This document shows, piece after piece, positions 28,713 to 36,684 of a DNA stretch of 57,465 bases. The notes below the pieces were generated by a model. It ran no database searches, was not told where the DNA came from, and was given only the letters and a program-made list of their open reading frames with translations. The stretch comes from Saprospiraceae bacterium. Lineage in GTDB: Bacteria; Bacteroidota; Bacteroidia; Chitinophagales; Saprospiraceae. The stretch covers positions 1 to 57,465 of the forward strand of contig JAHDIN010000021.1 of assembly GCA_020630775.1 (NCBI GenBank), read 5' to 3'. Numbering within the stretch: position 1 is the first letter of the stretch; each line of letters opens with the position of its first letter. The translations under genes were made by a program, and so were the position numbers.

Positions 28713-29154
28713 TCATTTTGCCTTTAAGTTTAAGACTCTCAAGGCGTTTAATGCGACCAGGACAGTAGAGCTTTCATGGGCAAATACAATTGCCCCCAAT
28801 GGGCTGACTCCTGAGATAGCAATAGGAACCAAAATGCATACCATGGATAAGCTTATCCATATGTTTTGATTGATTATTTTCTTTATGTGTTTGCTTAGTT
28901 CTATACTAAAGCAAATATTCCTCAGTTTATTCGTTAAGATGGCAATGTCCGCGCAAACTGTTTATTTTAGCTTTTAGTAAGTCATTTATGGCATATCTAA
29001 GAGGATATATGCCTCCTAGAAATGCTGATATCAGAAATAGAATGTAATCATATGGAGCACTAAGTAAAACTAATCCTACAAGCCATAAGGTGCCAGAGCA
29101 TAAAGAAAATAGTAGTTCTTTATTTATGCTGCTATCAATTTTCAATTTGATCAT
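28713..29154 (-). pseudogene. P1B-type metal ATPase remnant with large internal deletion (N- and C-terminal membrane parts only)
   Basis: An opening fragment (28927-29154, from ATG) encodes a two-helix membrane segment ending GGIYPLRYAINDLLKAKI, typical of the start of Zn/Cd-type P1B ATPases. In the next frame, from about 28952 down to a stop at 28713, the DNA encodes ADIAILTNKLRNI and, further on, GVSPLGAIVFAHESSTVLVALNALRVL in two adjoining parts. These match the region just after the GDGxNDAPAL motif and the last two helices of the same family. Everything between is missing: the CPx helix, the DKTGT phosphorylation site and the nucleotide-binding domain. The junction lies near 28950-28965 and shifts the frame. 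Pump activity is lost. A P-type ATPase is a common companion of USP/CBS clusters, so this is a recent loss from the island. Confidence 0.85.
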
Positions 29155-29307
29155 TTAGATGTTTTCCAAAAGATGTTTTCAGTATTGTAGATGCTTTGGC
29201 ACAATATCTTACCTTGATAAAGAAGACTCGATTTATAAGTTTATCTCATTAGTTGTGTTTAGGATTGTTGTTTATAATTACATAAATGGCTCATCCTCTT
29301 TTCAAGA

Positions 29308-30000
29308 TTAATAATCAATTTTATTCACTTCAAAATTGAATAGTTTTAATTCATCTTGTTTCCTGACATATTTAGAATTAAGGATTTTGTTGAATTCTTT
29401 ATCTGTAGGATATATGCGATATAGTTCATCACTATTAGCGTCTATGAGTTTATCATATTTTTTAACAAGCGATTTTATGATTCTTTCTTTATTAGGAATA
29501 GAGATATTGCTGAATTCGATTGTACGGTCTGGTTGTTCTTCAAATATGTATGTTATCCAACCAAGGTTCTCTTCATTGAAATTGACAAATAATGCATTGT
29601 CTCTTTGAATGATTTTTGAAGCTGGAGTGAATTTAAACAATGTGTCTATTTCCGATATGGTGACAAGCAATGTGTCCTCGGTTATATATTCAAAGGGGAA
29701 GCACTCTTTTCTTCCAGTTAGGTGTAATCCTCCGTCTTTCAATGAGCAATTCTCAGATTCTAAAACTCTTTTTGTTGTTGTTTTATACTTTATGGTTGTT
29801 TCTGTGGTGACTAAGTTTTTCGAAACAAATAACAGACTTGAATCACTGACGAAATAATACACCCCATGTAAGTTTTCAGGAATGCAACATAAGTGCTCTC
29901 CATCGGATGGCATAGCTTCATTGAAGAATACTTCCTCTTTGCAAGAACTGGTTAATAGAAGAAGTGTGACAAGGCCAAGAACATAATCTAATTTTTTCAT
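29308..30000 (-). CDS. Lipoprotein of unknown function
   Basis: This 230-residue protein has a lipoprotein signal peptide, with lipobox LTSSC placing the lipidated Cys at residue 20. The mature part is mostly beta and charged (for example NLHGVYYFVSDSSLLFVSKN) and has repeated aromatic-acidic strands. I do not recognise the family. It lies 24 bp downstream of the USP gene at 30024 and is probably the last gene of that operon. A 16-A tract sits in its leader, 4 bp before the ATG. Confidence 0.8.
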   Translation of the reverse strand: MKKLDYVLGLVTLLLLTSSCKEEVFFNEAMPSDGEHLCCIPENLHGVYYFVSDSSLLFVSKNLVTTETTIKYKTTTKRVLESENCSLKDGGLHLTGRKECFPFEYITEDTLLVTISEIDTLFKFTPASKIIQRDNALFVNFNEENLGWITYIFEEQPDRTIEFSNISIPNKERIIKSLVKKYDKLIDANSDELYRIYPTDKEFNKILNSKYVRKQDELKLFNFEVNKIDY

Positions 30001-30004
30001 TTTC

Positions 30005-30020
30005 TTTTTTTTTTTTTTTT
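30005..30020 (-). repeat. A16 homopolymer in the leader of the lipoprotein gene
   Basis: An uninterrupted run of 16 T on the + strand (A on the coding strand) lies 4 bp upstream of the ATG at 30000, between the USP stop and the lipoprotein start. Tracts of this length are prone to slippage, which could alter leader length. It is outside coding sequence, so it would act on expression only. Confidence 0.9.
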
Positions 30021-30023
30021 AAT

Positions 30024-30851
30024 TTAAGTAATAGTAAGAATTGGAATTTGATTGTGGTTGGCAATGTATTCTACATTGCTGCCTTGGAATAATCTTTTAA
30101 GGGGGTGTTTGTGTGAGTTGGAAATGCCAATTAGGTCAATGTTGTTTTCAATACAAAAGTGCCTAACGCCAGCATCAACAGAGAAGTCTTTATAAAAGTG
30201 TGTTGTTACATTAAAATCACCGGCTATTTCGGCATATTTCTCTAAGGCATTCTCCATGACGATGGATGGCTGAGAGAAATAGGCTAATGTGTCAATACTC
30301 AATATATGGAGCTCTTTTGTTTCAAATATTGAAAGGTACTTAAGGAAGTTTCTAAATGCTTCTTGTTCGTTTTTAAAAAGTCCAGTAACATAAACAGCTT
30401 TGTCGAATTTTAATTCTTCAACTGGGTTTTTAATGACTAAAACTGGTTTGTCTATTTTGCGAAGAATCTTTTGAGTATTCGAACCTATAAATCGTTCTCT
30501 CTTACCGCTTGCGCCATTAGATCCAATGATAACGAGATCAATGTCTTCGTATAAGCTTTCTTCCAGTAATGCGGATTTAAATTCTTTTTCTATTATACTG
30601 TAGCTGCATTCAATATTTGCGTCTTCAAGTAGTCCTTGATATTTCTCTAGTTTTTCTTGAGCAGAATCGATTAAGGCCTCTTTAATATTGGTTATTAATG
30701 CTTTGTTTTTGGCGGTCAAATTCCAAAAGAAGGGCAGTTCTATGCAATGAAACATCTCAATTTCTGCATCAGTTTTTTTTGCGAATAATATAGATGCATT
30801 GAATGCATTATTAGATACTTCGCTGAAATCTACAGGTACAATAACTTTCAT
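30024..30851 (-). CDS. Universal stress protein, tandem UspA domains
   Basis: This 275-residue protein begins MKVIVPVDFSEVSNNAF and has an intact nucleotide loop in the first half (GSNGASGKRERFIGSNT). The second half, from about residue 147, keeps the alpha/beta pattern with IDLIGISNSHKHPLKRLFQGS, a partly preserved loop. It overlaps the HPF-like gene upstream by 4 bp (ATGA), so the two are translationally coupled. It belongs to the minus-strand operon that starts at 31832 behind an FNR/FixK-like promoter. Confidence 0.9.
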   Translation of the reverse strand: MKVIVPVDFSEVSNNAFNASILFAKKTDAEIEMFHCIELPFFWNLTAKNKALITNIKEALIDSAQEKLEKYQGLLEDANIECSYSIIEKEFKSALLEESLYEDIDLVIIGSNGASGKRERFIGSNTQKILRKIDKPVLVIKNPVEELKFDKAVYVTGLFKNEQEAFRNFLKYLSIFETKELHILSIDTLAYFSQPSIVMENALEKYAEIAGDFNVTTHFYKDFSVDAGVRHFCIENNIDLIGISNSHKHPLKRLFQGSNVEYIANHNQIPILTIT

Positions 30852-31126
30852 GATGTATGTGATTCTATTTGTTGTTTAGAAATTTGAATAACTCCTTTTA
30901 ATGCCTTCTTGTAGTCAGTACTTGAGTGACATACTGTGATCGGAAAGCCTTCTTTAACTTTTATATTGAGTAATATGCTCACTTGATTGTCATCGACGTT
31001 TCTTGTTTCTACATCAATTTGATCGATATTCTTATATTTCGAATAAGCATCATGGATGCATGCGGACCAATGCTCTTGGTTCATGTAATTGATCGCTTCG
31101 CTGTTGACTTTAGTTTGAACTTTCAT
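30848..31126 (-). CDS. HPF/RaiA-like ribosome-associated protein
   Basis: This 92-residue protein has the size and beta-alpha-beta-beta-beta-alpha pattern of short ribosome hibernation factors. It has an early strand and helix (WSACIHDAYSKYKNIDQI), two long strands (VSILLNIKVKEGFPITVCH) and a closing helix starting YKKALKGVI. The similarity is moderate and the typical basic patch is weak. Its stop overlaps the start of a USP gene. If correct, it would silence or protect ribosomes during low-oxygen arrest, as DosR-controlled RafH does in mycobacteria; that parallel is inference. Confidence 0.6.
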   Translation of the reverse strand: MKVQTKVNSEAINYMNQEHWSACIHDAYSKYKNIDQIDVETRNVDDNQVSILLNIKVKEGFPITVCHSSTDYKKALKGVIQISKQQIESHTS

Positions 31127-31186
31127 GATTGATAAATTATGAGTTGATGACTTCTTTATAAATTTTGAGAGGCCAGGCTATAGTTT

Positions 31187-31603
31187 TTAATGACTTAGAA
31201 TCTCTGAATTAAATAGGGGTGCATAAAACTTGCGGTATCTGTATACTAAGTATGTTGCGATTGTAAATTCTAAACATGCAATCAATAGAAAATCTCGAGT
31301 CGGGAATACCAAATTGTATGTCAAAAAGATACTTGCATATACAATAGTCATTAGCGCACCAAAAGCTGAAAATCTTGAAACTAATAGCATGAAGCCGCAA
31401 ATCATTTTGCTGAGGATCAGTAGGTTAAATGCCAATCTCGAACTAATAAAGTTTGTTATAAACGAGATGTTGTAATAAGACCATTCTGGATTGATATAGA
31501 TCCCTTCTATAGACTTGTAAATAGCTGATGCTAATAAATAAATGCCAAAAACTAATCTTATAAATTGACTTAAATCTGTGTTTCCTGACAAGTAAGATTT
31601 CAT
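31187..31603 (-). CDS. DoxX-like four-helix membrane protein
   Basis: This 138-residue protein has four predicted membrane helices and begins with a short cytoplasmic part (MKSYLSGNTDLSQFIRLVFG). The layout and the small polar loops resemble DoxX/DoxD-like proteins, a broad family with poorly defined redox-linked roles. It starts 1 bp before the stop codon of the small membrane protein gene upstream and lies 60 bp before the HPF-like gene. A specific function cannot be read from the sequence. Confidence 0.65.
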   Translation of the reverse strand: MKSYLSGNTDLSQFIRLVFGIYLLASAIYKSIEGIYINPEWSYYNISFITNFISSRLAFNLLILSKMICGFMLLVSRFSAFGALMTIVYASIFLTYNLVFPTRDFLLIACLEFTIATYLVYRYRKFYAPLFNSEILSH

Positions 31604-31604
31604 A

Positions 31605-31832
31605 TTATGCTGACTTTAGATATTCTTGATGACGACTTAAGCTTGTGTGTATAATAGCCTCAGCTTGTACTTTTTCTTTTTTGAAAGAAACACCTAGTAA
31701 TGCGCTAAGGAAAATAGGTAAGGCTAAAATGGATAGATACTCCATCCCAATGACAAAAGGAAATATAACCACGAACATCATAAGGTAGTATCTGAGGATT
31801 ATTGTTGAAAAACTTGCTTTAAATAATTTCAT
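31605..31832 (-). CDS. Small membrane protein, first gene of the minus-strand stress operon
   Basis: This 75-residue protein has a hydrophobic middle of one long or two short helices (about 12-48, IILRYYLMMFVVIFPFVIG onward) and a basic, amphipathic C-terminus (FKKEKVQAEAIIHTS). The family is unknown. It is the first gene after the predicted FNR/FixK-like promoter at 31849-31891 and is followed after 1 bp by the DoxX-like gene, so it very likely belongs to the regulon. Confidence 0.7.
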   Translation of the reverse strand: MKLFKASFSTIILRYYLMMFVVIFPFVIGMEYLSILALPIFLSALLGVSFKKEKVQAEAIIHTSLSRHQEYLKSA

Positions 31833-31848
31833 AATTAATTCTTTTATT

Positions 31849-31891
31849 CAAAGATGGGTGTGTCATGACTGTTTTGCGATGTTATTAATCA
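31849..31891 (-). promoter_or_regulatory. FNR/FixK-like box plus -7 element for the minus-strand stress operon
   Basis: Read on the minus strand, the box is TGATTAATAACA (31891-31880), flanked by A and T, with one mismatch in the second half-site. After 23 bp comes CATCTTTG (31856-31849). The start codon of the 75-residue gene is 16 bp further. The box-to-element spacing equals that of the five plus-strand promoters. Confidence 0.65.
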
Positions 31892-32112
31892 TCTGGTGGA
31901 ATGATATTCGTCAGTTTAGTGGATGTGTCACCAAGGTATCTTAGTAGTAAGTAAAAGATACTTGTTATGAGAACAGATAAAATGTCGTTCGCCAAGATTG
32001 TTGGCGTTAAATGTTTGTCGTTATGTAATCTGATTGTTTCAGCTATTATTAGAAGACTAATGGATTTACAAACGCAAATTCGAAAACAGCTAAAATTGTA
32101 TTCTAAGCTCAA
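31885..32112 (-). CDS. Doubtful 75-codon open frame
   Basis: This is an open frame with a TTG start. Its C-terminal part (DILSVLITSIFYLLLRYLG, then a polar tail ending PPDD) could be a small membrane protein. Against it, it has no ATG start, and its stop overlaps the predicted promoter box for the next operon. An inverted repeat CGCCAA-N5-TTGGCG (31990-32006) lies inside it. Nothing else supportable is seen between 31892 and the tRNA at 32255. I list it as possible only. Confidence 0.25.
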   Translation of the reverse strand: MSLEYNFSCFRICVCKSISLLIIAETIRLHNDKHLTPTILANDILSVLITSIFYLLLRYLGDTSTKLTNIIPPDD

Positions 32113-32254
32113 TACAGCGGAAGCGCAGACTTATTCAGACGTCTTTATAAATCGCCTTTAATGAAGTCGGTAAAGACCCTAGGCTTTTAAAATTATCTCA
32201 TAGCGATATTTATCTGGTTTTAATATTAATTTCTTTTATTTTTGCCCCACTTCA

Positions 32255-32328
32255 GGCCACGTAGCTCAATTGGATAGAGTACCTGATTACGGCTCAGGAG
32301 GTTGAGGGTTCGACTCCTTCCGTGGTCA
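32255..32328 (+). tRNA. tRNA-Arg (anticodon ACG)
   Basis: This is a complete 74-nt cloverleaf. The acceptor arms GGCCACG and CGTGGTC pair with one G-T. The anticodon stem CCTGA/TCAGG encloses the loop TTACGGC, giving anticodon ACG. The T arm GAGGG-TTCGACT-CCTTC is intact. The CCA end is not encoded. ACG is read as ICG after deamination and decodes CGU, CGC and CGA. Confidence 0.95.
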
Positions 32329-32372
32329 CTGAAAATCAATGACTTGCAATTTTTGCAGGTCATTTTTTTTCT

Positions 32373-33026
32373 TTATCTGCATACTTCAGAATACTTGCCT
32401 AAAAAATCATCAAATGTCTGGAGTTCGTTTATTTTATCTATAGATATACTTTCAAAGGATTTACAATGGTGGTCCAAATATTCTTTTAATCTTTTTCTAA
32501 ATTTCTTTTTATTAAGCTTTGATCTTCCTCTTCTCATAGAAATATCGATGATCTCAAAGTCTTCAGGAAATCTAATGCCATAAGCTGCTTTTGATCTAGA
32601 GAAGGGTATAAAGCCAATAAAGCCGCTGGGTGTTGTTAGGGCTACTGATTGTTGAGCTTTAAAGTTATAGTAAAACCCTTCGATTTCATCACTTATAAAT
32701 ACAGGTGAGGCCCAAGCAGACTTAAAGTAGGTTTTGAATTTTGTTTTTTTTCCGTTGTACCTGACTATTTCATGCTTTCTAAAATAGAAAGTATCGGATT
32801 CCACTATTAAGCATATTTCTTCCAAATCAGAAGACTTTATTTTTTCCTTATCCTTCTCTAGTCCAGTACGAAAAATGATTTTTTCAGCATCACAATTAAA
32901 TTCCTTGATATACCCAAATCTTTGGTCGCCTTCCTTGTATTGGATGTAGCCCTTTTTAAATTCTTTTTGGCTTGTTAATGATAAAATAGAAAACAATGTG
33001 ATGACGAAAGTTGCTAAAATCTTCAT
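32373..33026 (-). CDS. Exported protein of unknown function
   Basis: This 217-residue protein has a signal peptide ending near SLTSQ. The N-terminal half has repeated beta strands (FKKGYIQYKEGDQRFGYIK), as in Bacteroidota exported proteins of unknown function. A basic stretch of Arg and Lys lies at about 165-185 (RRGRSKLNKKKFRKRLKEY), followed by an acidic helical end. No catalytic motif is visible. It stands alone between the tRNA and a divergent exported-protein gene. Confidence 0.75.
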   Translation of the reverse strand: MKILATFVITLFSILSLTSQKEFKKGYIQYKEGDQRFGYIKEFNCDAEKIIFRTGLEKDKEKIKSSDLEEICLIVESDTFYFRKHEIVRYNGKKTKFKTYFKSAWASPVFISDEIEGFYYNFKAQQSVALTTPSGFIGFIPFSRSKAAYGIRFPEDFEIIDISMRRGRSKLNKKKFRKRLKEYLDHHCKSFESISIDKINELQTFDDFLGKYSEVCR

Positions 33027-33229
33027 AATTCTAAATAATGATTTGTTGATTTATGGGTGATGTCCTTAAATAATATTGTTTATTTCAAACTTACTTCCTT
33101 TAAGTAAATATATAAATTCGAAAATGTTAAAGTGGGTGTTGACAACTTTTAAGGTATAGTAATTAATACATATTAAAATAATCCCTAATATGTTTTAATT
33201 ACTTTTAAATTAGTGTATAGACCCTTACA

Positions 33230-34018
33230 ATGAAATTTTTAAATTATTTCCTGTGCTTGCTTGCGATAGAGGGGTATGCGCAAGGTACTACCACATTTAA
33301 AGTAGAGTCAAAGAAGATTATAATCAATGAGAGTGCTGTTTATGATAGCCTCACGAATTATGTCGATGGCAATCCGAACCTTTTAATTGGTCAAGAACTC
33401 TATTTGATTCCATCTTCAAATTCTGCAGGATATGATGGTTTTTTTAATACTAGGAGTACCAGAAGGTATCCAGATAATATTTACAAGTCTTTTAATTTGG
33501 GTGACTTTTATTATTCTGAAGCATCGATTGGAGATCAAATCTATATTGTAAGGGATGTAGAATTGGTTATGGACGTCCAAAGAAATAGATTGAATCATCA
33601 TGTTTATATGTTACTACTAGAAGATTCAAAAGGAGAAAAGTGCTATTATAAGTATCCAAAGCATCCCGAAGATTTTGTTTTTTACACTAGTGGTTTTATG
33701 GATAAATCATTGAAAGGATTGCAACGATTTGAGTATCGTTTAAACAAACCTTCAAATGGCGCGCTTCGCGATTTCAAGACAGGTCAACTTATAGAGTATA
33801 CTTCTAATGATACCTGGACAGTATCAGAATTGGTCATAGATGCAAAGCGACAATATAAGCTGACTGCTATAATAGAAAACTCTAATGGTGATAAATTGTC
33901 TGCACGTTTTCATAATAAGTTTCCAGGCGAATTTAAATTAGCATCGGTGTATAGAGATAACTCCCTACCTATTAATTTGATACTTTCCTATAATCCATCA
34001 AGATTAAATATGCATTAA
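33230..34018 (+). CDS. Exported protein of unknown function
   Basis: This 262-residue protein has a short signal peptide (MKFLNYFLCLLAIEGYAQG). The mature part is beta-rich with many Tyr, Asn and Ser, including YDGFFNTRSTRRYPDNIYKSF and a KGEKCYYKYPKHPED segment. I see no lipobox, no sorting tail and no known domain. The ATG at 33230 gives a clean signal peptide. It precedes an S9 peptidase gene by 120 bp on the same strand. Confidence 0.75.
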   Translation: MKFLNYFLCLLAIEGYAQGTTTFKVESKKIIINESAVYDSLTNYVDGNPNLLIGQELYLIPSSNSAGYDGFFNTRSTRRYPDNIYKSFNLGDFYYSEASIGDQIYIVRDVELVMDVQRNRLNHHVYMLLLEDSKGEKCYYKYPKHPEDFVFYTSGFMDKSLKGLQRFEYRLNKPSNGALRDFKTGQLIEYTSNDTWTVSELVIDAKRQYKLTAIIENSNGDKLSARFHNKFPGEFKLASVYRDNSLPINLILSYNPSRLNMH

Positions 34019-34138
34019 TCAAACTCTAAGATATTGCAATATTAAAGTCTCTTCTCGTCAATTGTATTTGTTAATTGATCGAATTCTCTTTCCTTTTGCT
34101 ATCCATTGAGTATATTTAATTTAATTAAATTTTATTCA

Positions 34139-36574
34139 ATGAAGTCCTTATTGTCATTCTTGTTTTGTTGTAACTTTTTATGCTTAATCGCTCAGGTTGA
34201 TTTAGGCTATCAATTGCCGCACGATGATATTTTGCAATTAGCAGATGCGCCCTTGCCACCAGCTATGCGGATGAATTCTACTGCTGATAAAGGTGTGTTG
34301 ATGTATCGCAAATCTTACAAGTCAATTGCCGAATTATCGGAAAAGGAAATGCGATTAGCGGGTTTGAGAATCAATCCGAAAACCAATATCTCGAGTAGAC
34401 AGAATTATTACTTTAATATGTCTCTCTTTGATGTGAATACACAGACGGAAAAGGCCATTGAAGGACTTCCAGAGAATGCAAGATTGGCCAACTTCTCGAT
34501 ATCCAATAATGATAGATTAGCAGCATTTACAAATACAGTTGAAAATGGCGTAGAGTTATGGATCTTAGATTTGTATTCTGGAAAGGTTAAGAAACTGACG
34601 GATGCAAATTTAAATGCTAATATGGGGCGTCCGTTTTATTGGCTGAAGGATGGTGAGACACTTTTGGTAAGAATGTTGCCAGAAAAGCGTCCTGCATTAA
34701 TCAACACTTCAGCAACAATCCCAGCTGGGCCTACAATTTCAGTCAATAGCGGAAAAAAAGCTCAGAACAGAACCTATCAGGATTTGCTTAAAAACAAAAA
34801 CGATGAAGCCAATTTTGATATCTTGGCAACATCAACTTTGATGAAAATCCACACTTCAGGAAAAATGACGCAATGGTTACCAGAAGGTATTTACTCTGGT
34901 ATTTCTTTTTCTCCAGATGGTAACTATGTCATGGTGACAACGGTGAACAAACCTTATTCTTATTTAGTGCCTTACAGAAGATTTCCTTCTACAAGTAATA
35001 TTTACACAGCAGACGGAGAGATGATTAAAACGATGTTAGACTTGCCACTAATTGAGGACTTGCCTAAAGGATTTATGTCAACAAGAAAAGGTCCAAGGAG
35101 TATGTCTTGGAGAGCTGATCGTCCGGCAACATTGGTATGGGCTGAAGCTCTAGATGGTGGTGATGCTAATATTGAAGCGGATCATAGAGATGCAGTTTAT
35201 CAATTGGATGCGCCTTTTAATGGCAAGAAAAAGTTTTTATTAAATACAATCAACAGGTATTCAGGGATTGAATGGTGCAATGATGATATGGCTGTTGCTT
35301 ATGATTATTGGTGGAATTCAAGAAATACAAAAACTTATATTTTTAATCCAAGTGATAGCGGCGTAGAGCCTAAGGTGATTACAGATAGAAATTATCAGGA
35401 CAGATATAGTGATCCAGGAGATTTCGTAACTGATGATAATGAGTATGATCGAAACGTTTTGCAACTAGACAAGAAGGGCAGATTGTATAGAGTAGGAGAT
35501 GGTTATTCTGATGATGGGATAAAACCATTTGTAGATACTTATGATCCCAAAACTGGTGCTACGGAAAGACTATATGAAGCTGATGGAAAGACAACTTTAG
35601 AAACAATGTATTATGCGTTGGATTTTGCAAAAGGAGAATATCTCTGTCGAATAGAATCAAAAACTGATTACCCTAATTTCTATAAAAGGAATATTAATAC
35701 TGGTGAGTTAAAGCAGTTGACAAATTTTGAAAATCCTTTCAAAGCGATTCAGGACGTACACAAAGAGGTAATTACATATAAACGTGACGACGGGCTAGAA
35801 TTATCAGGGACATTGTATTTGCCACCAAATTATGATAAAAATAAAAAGGAAAAGTTGCCTATGATCATGTGGGCTTACCCGAGAGAGTTTAAAGATAAAA
35901 GCAGTGCCTCTCAAGTAACGTCTTCTTCTAATGAATTTACATATCCTTACTATGGCTCAGCGTTGTATTGGGTATTAAGAGGGTATGCGGTATTAGATGA
36001 TGCAGCATTCCCAATAGTCGGTGAAGGGGATGAAGAACCTAATGATTCCTTTAGAACCCAATTGGTTGCGAATGCCAAAGCGGGCATTGATGCTGTTGAT
36101 GGTATGGGATATATTGATAGAGAACGTGTAGGAGTGGGTGGTCATTCATATGGTGCATTTATGGTAGCTAATCTATTGTCTCATTCTGATCTATTTGCGG
36201 CAGGTATTGCTAGGTCAGGAGCTTATAACAGGACGTTAACGCCTTTTGGTTTTCAATCTGAAGAAAGAAATTATTGGGAAGCCCCTGAGGTTTATTATAC
36301 AATGTCTCCATTTATGCATGCAGAAAAGATGAAGACACCATTGCTATTAATTCATGGCGAAGCTGATAATAATTCAGGTACTTACCCCATGCAGTCAGAG
36401 CGTTATTTCAATGCTTTGAAAGGACTAGGTGCTACAGTAAGATTGGTGATGTTGCCAAAAGAAAGTCATGGATATAGAGCACGAGAATCCGTATTACATA
36501 TGTTATGGGAGCAAGATGAATGGCTTGAGAAATATGTCAAGAATAAGGGAAAGGAAGAGGTGAGTACGCCTTAG
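34139..36574 (+). CDS. Exported S9 family serine peptidase (prolyl oligopeptidase/glutamyl endopeptidase-like)
   Basis: This 811-residue enzyme has a signal peptide (MKSLLSFLFCCNFLCLIAQ), a beta-propeller-like region of about 550 residues and a C-terminal alpha/beta-hydrolase domain. The nucleophile is Ser670 in GGHSYGAFM. The Asp lies in LLIHGEADNNSGTYP and the His in ESHGYRARES. The layout and motifs best match the S9 glutamyl endopeptidase-like branch that is common in Bacteroidota; substrate choice is not readable. The ATG at 34139 was chosen over a TTG at 34106 because it starts the signal peptide exactly. It probably cleaves peptides in the periplasm. Confidence 0.92.
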   Translation: MKSLLSFLFCCNFLCLIAQVDLGYQLPHDDILQLADAPLPPAMRMNSTADKGVLMYRKSYKSIAELSEKEMRLAGLRINPKTNISSRQNYYFNMSLFDVNTQTEKAIEGLPENARLANFSISNNDRLAAFTNTVENGVELWILDLYSGKVKKLTDANLNANMGRPFYWLKDGETLLVRMLPEKRPALINTSATIPAGPTISVNSGKKAQNRTYQDLLKNKNDEANFDILATSTLMKIHTSGKMTQWLPEGIYSGISFSPDGNYVMVTTVNKPYSYLVPYRRFPSTSNIYTADGEMIKTMLDLPLIEDLPKGFMSTRKGPRSMSWRADRPATLVWAEALDGGDANIEADHRDAVYQLDAPFNGKKKFLLNTINRYSGIEWCNDDMAVAYDYWWNSRNTKTYIFNPSDSGVEPKVITDRNYQDRYSDPGDFVTDDNEYDRNVLQLDKKGRLYRVGDGYSDDGIKPFVDTYDPKTGATERLYEADGKTTLETMYYALDFAKGEYLCRIESKTDYPNFYKRNINTGELKQLTNFENPFKAIQDVHKEVITYKRDDGLELSGTLYLPPNYDKNKKEKLPMIMWAYPREFKDKSSASQVTSSSNEFTYPYYGSALYWVLRGYAVLDDAAFPIVGEGDEEPNDSFRTQLVANAKAGIDAVDGMGYIDRERVGVGGHSYGAFMVANLLSHSDLFAAGIARSGAYNRTLTPFGFQSEERNYWEAPEVYYTMSPFMHAEKMKTPLLLIHGEADNNSGTYPMQSERYFNALKGLGATVRLVMLPKESHGYRARESVLHMLWEQDEWLEKYVKNKGKEEVSTP

Positions 36575-36593
36575 GGAAGTGTTTGGAGGGTTC

Positions 36594-36684
36594 AGGTATC
36601 AAGGTGTCAAGGTTTCAAGGTTTCAAGGTTTCAAGGTTTCATGGTATCAAGGTTTCATGGTTTCATGGTTTCATGGTGTCTCGG
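36594..36684 (+). repeat. 8-bp tandem repeat array (AAGGTTTC family)
   Basis: About 11 imperfect copies of A(A/T)GGT(T/A/G)TC follow the S9 peptidase stop. The gap 36575-36994 holds no credible gene. It also contains CCCGAGACCTT twice (near 36736 and 36783) and is otherwise featureless. The related array at 38231-38297 lies on the other side of the halogenase-like gene. Confidence 0.9.

Noticed and set aside
29336-29857. Two plus-strand open frames opposite the lipoprotein gene
   Set aside because: The minus-strand frame has a clean lipoprotein signal and fits the operon, while the plus-strand frames have none of these.
31902-31913. TGATATTCGTCA as the promoter box of the minus-strand stress operon
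   Set aside because: It resembles the box, but no -7 element lies 23 bp downstream on the minus strand. The box at 31880-31891 has the correct spacing to CATCTTTG and was preferred.
31967-32161. Plus-strand open frame of 64 codons before the tRNA
   Set aside because: It has no recognisable domain, overlaps a competing minus-strand frame, and lies in the upstream region of the minus-strand stress operon.
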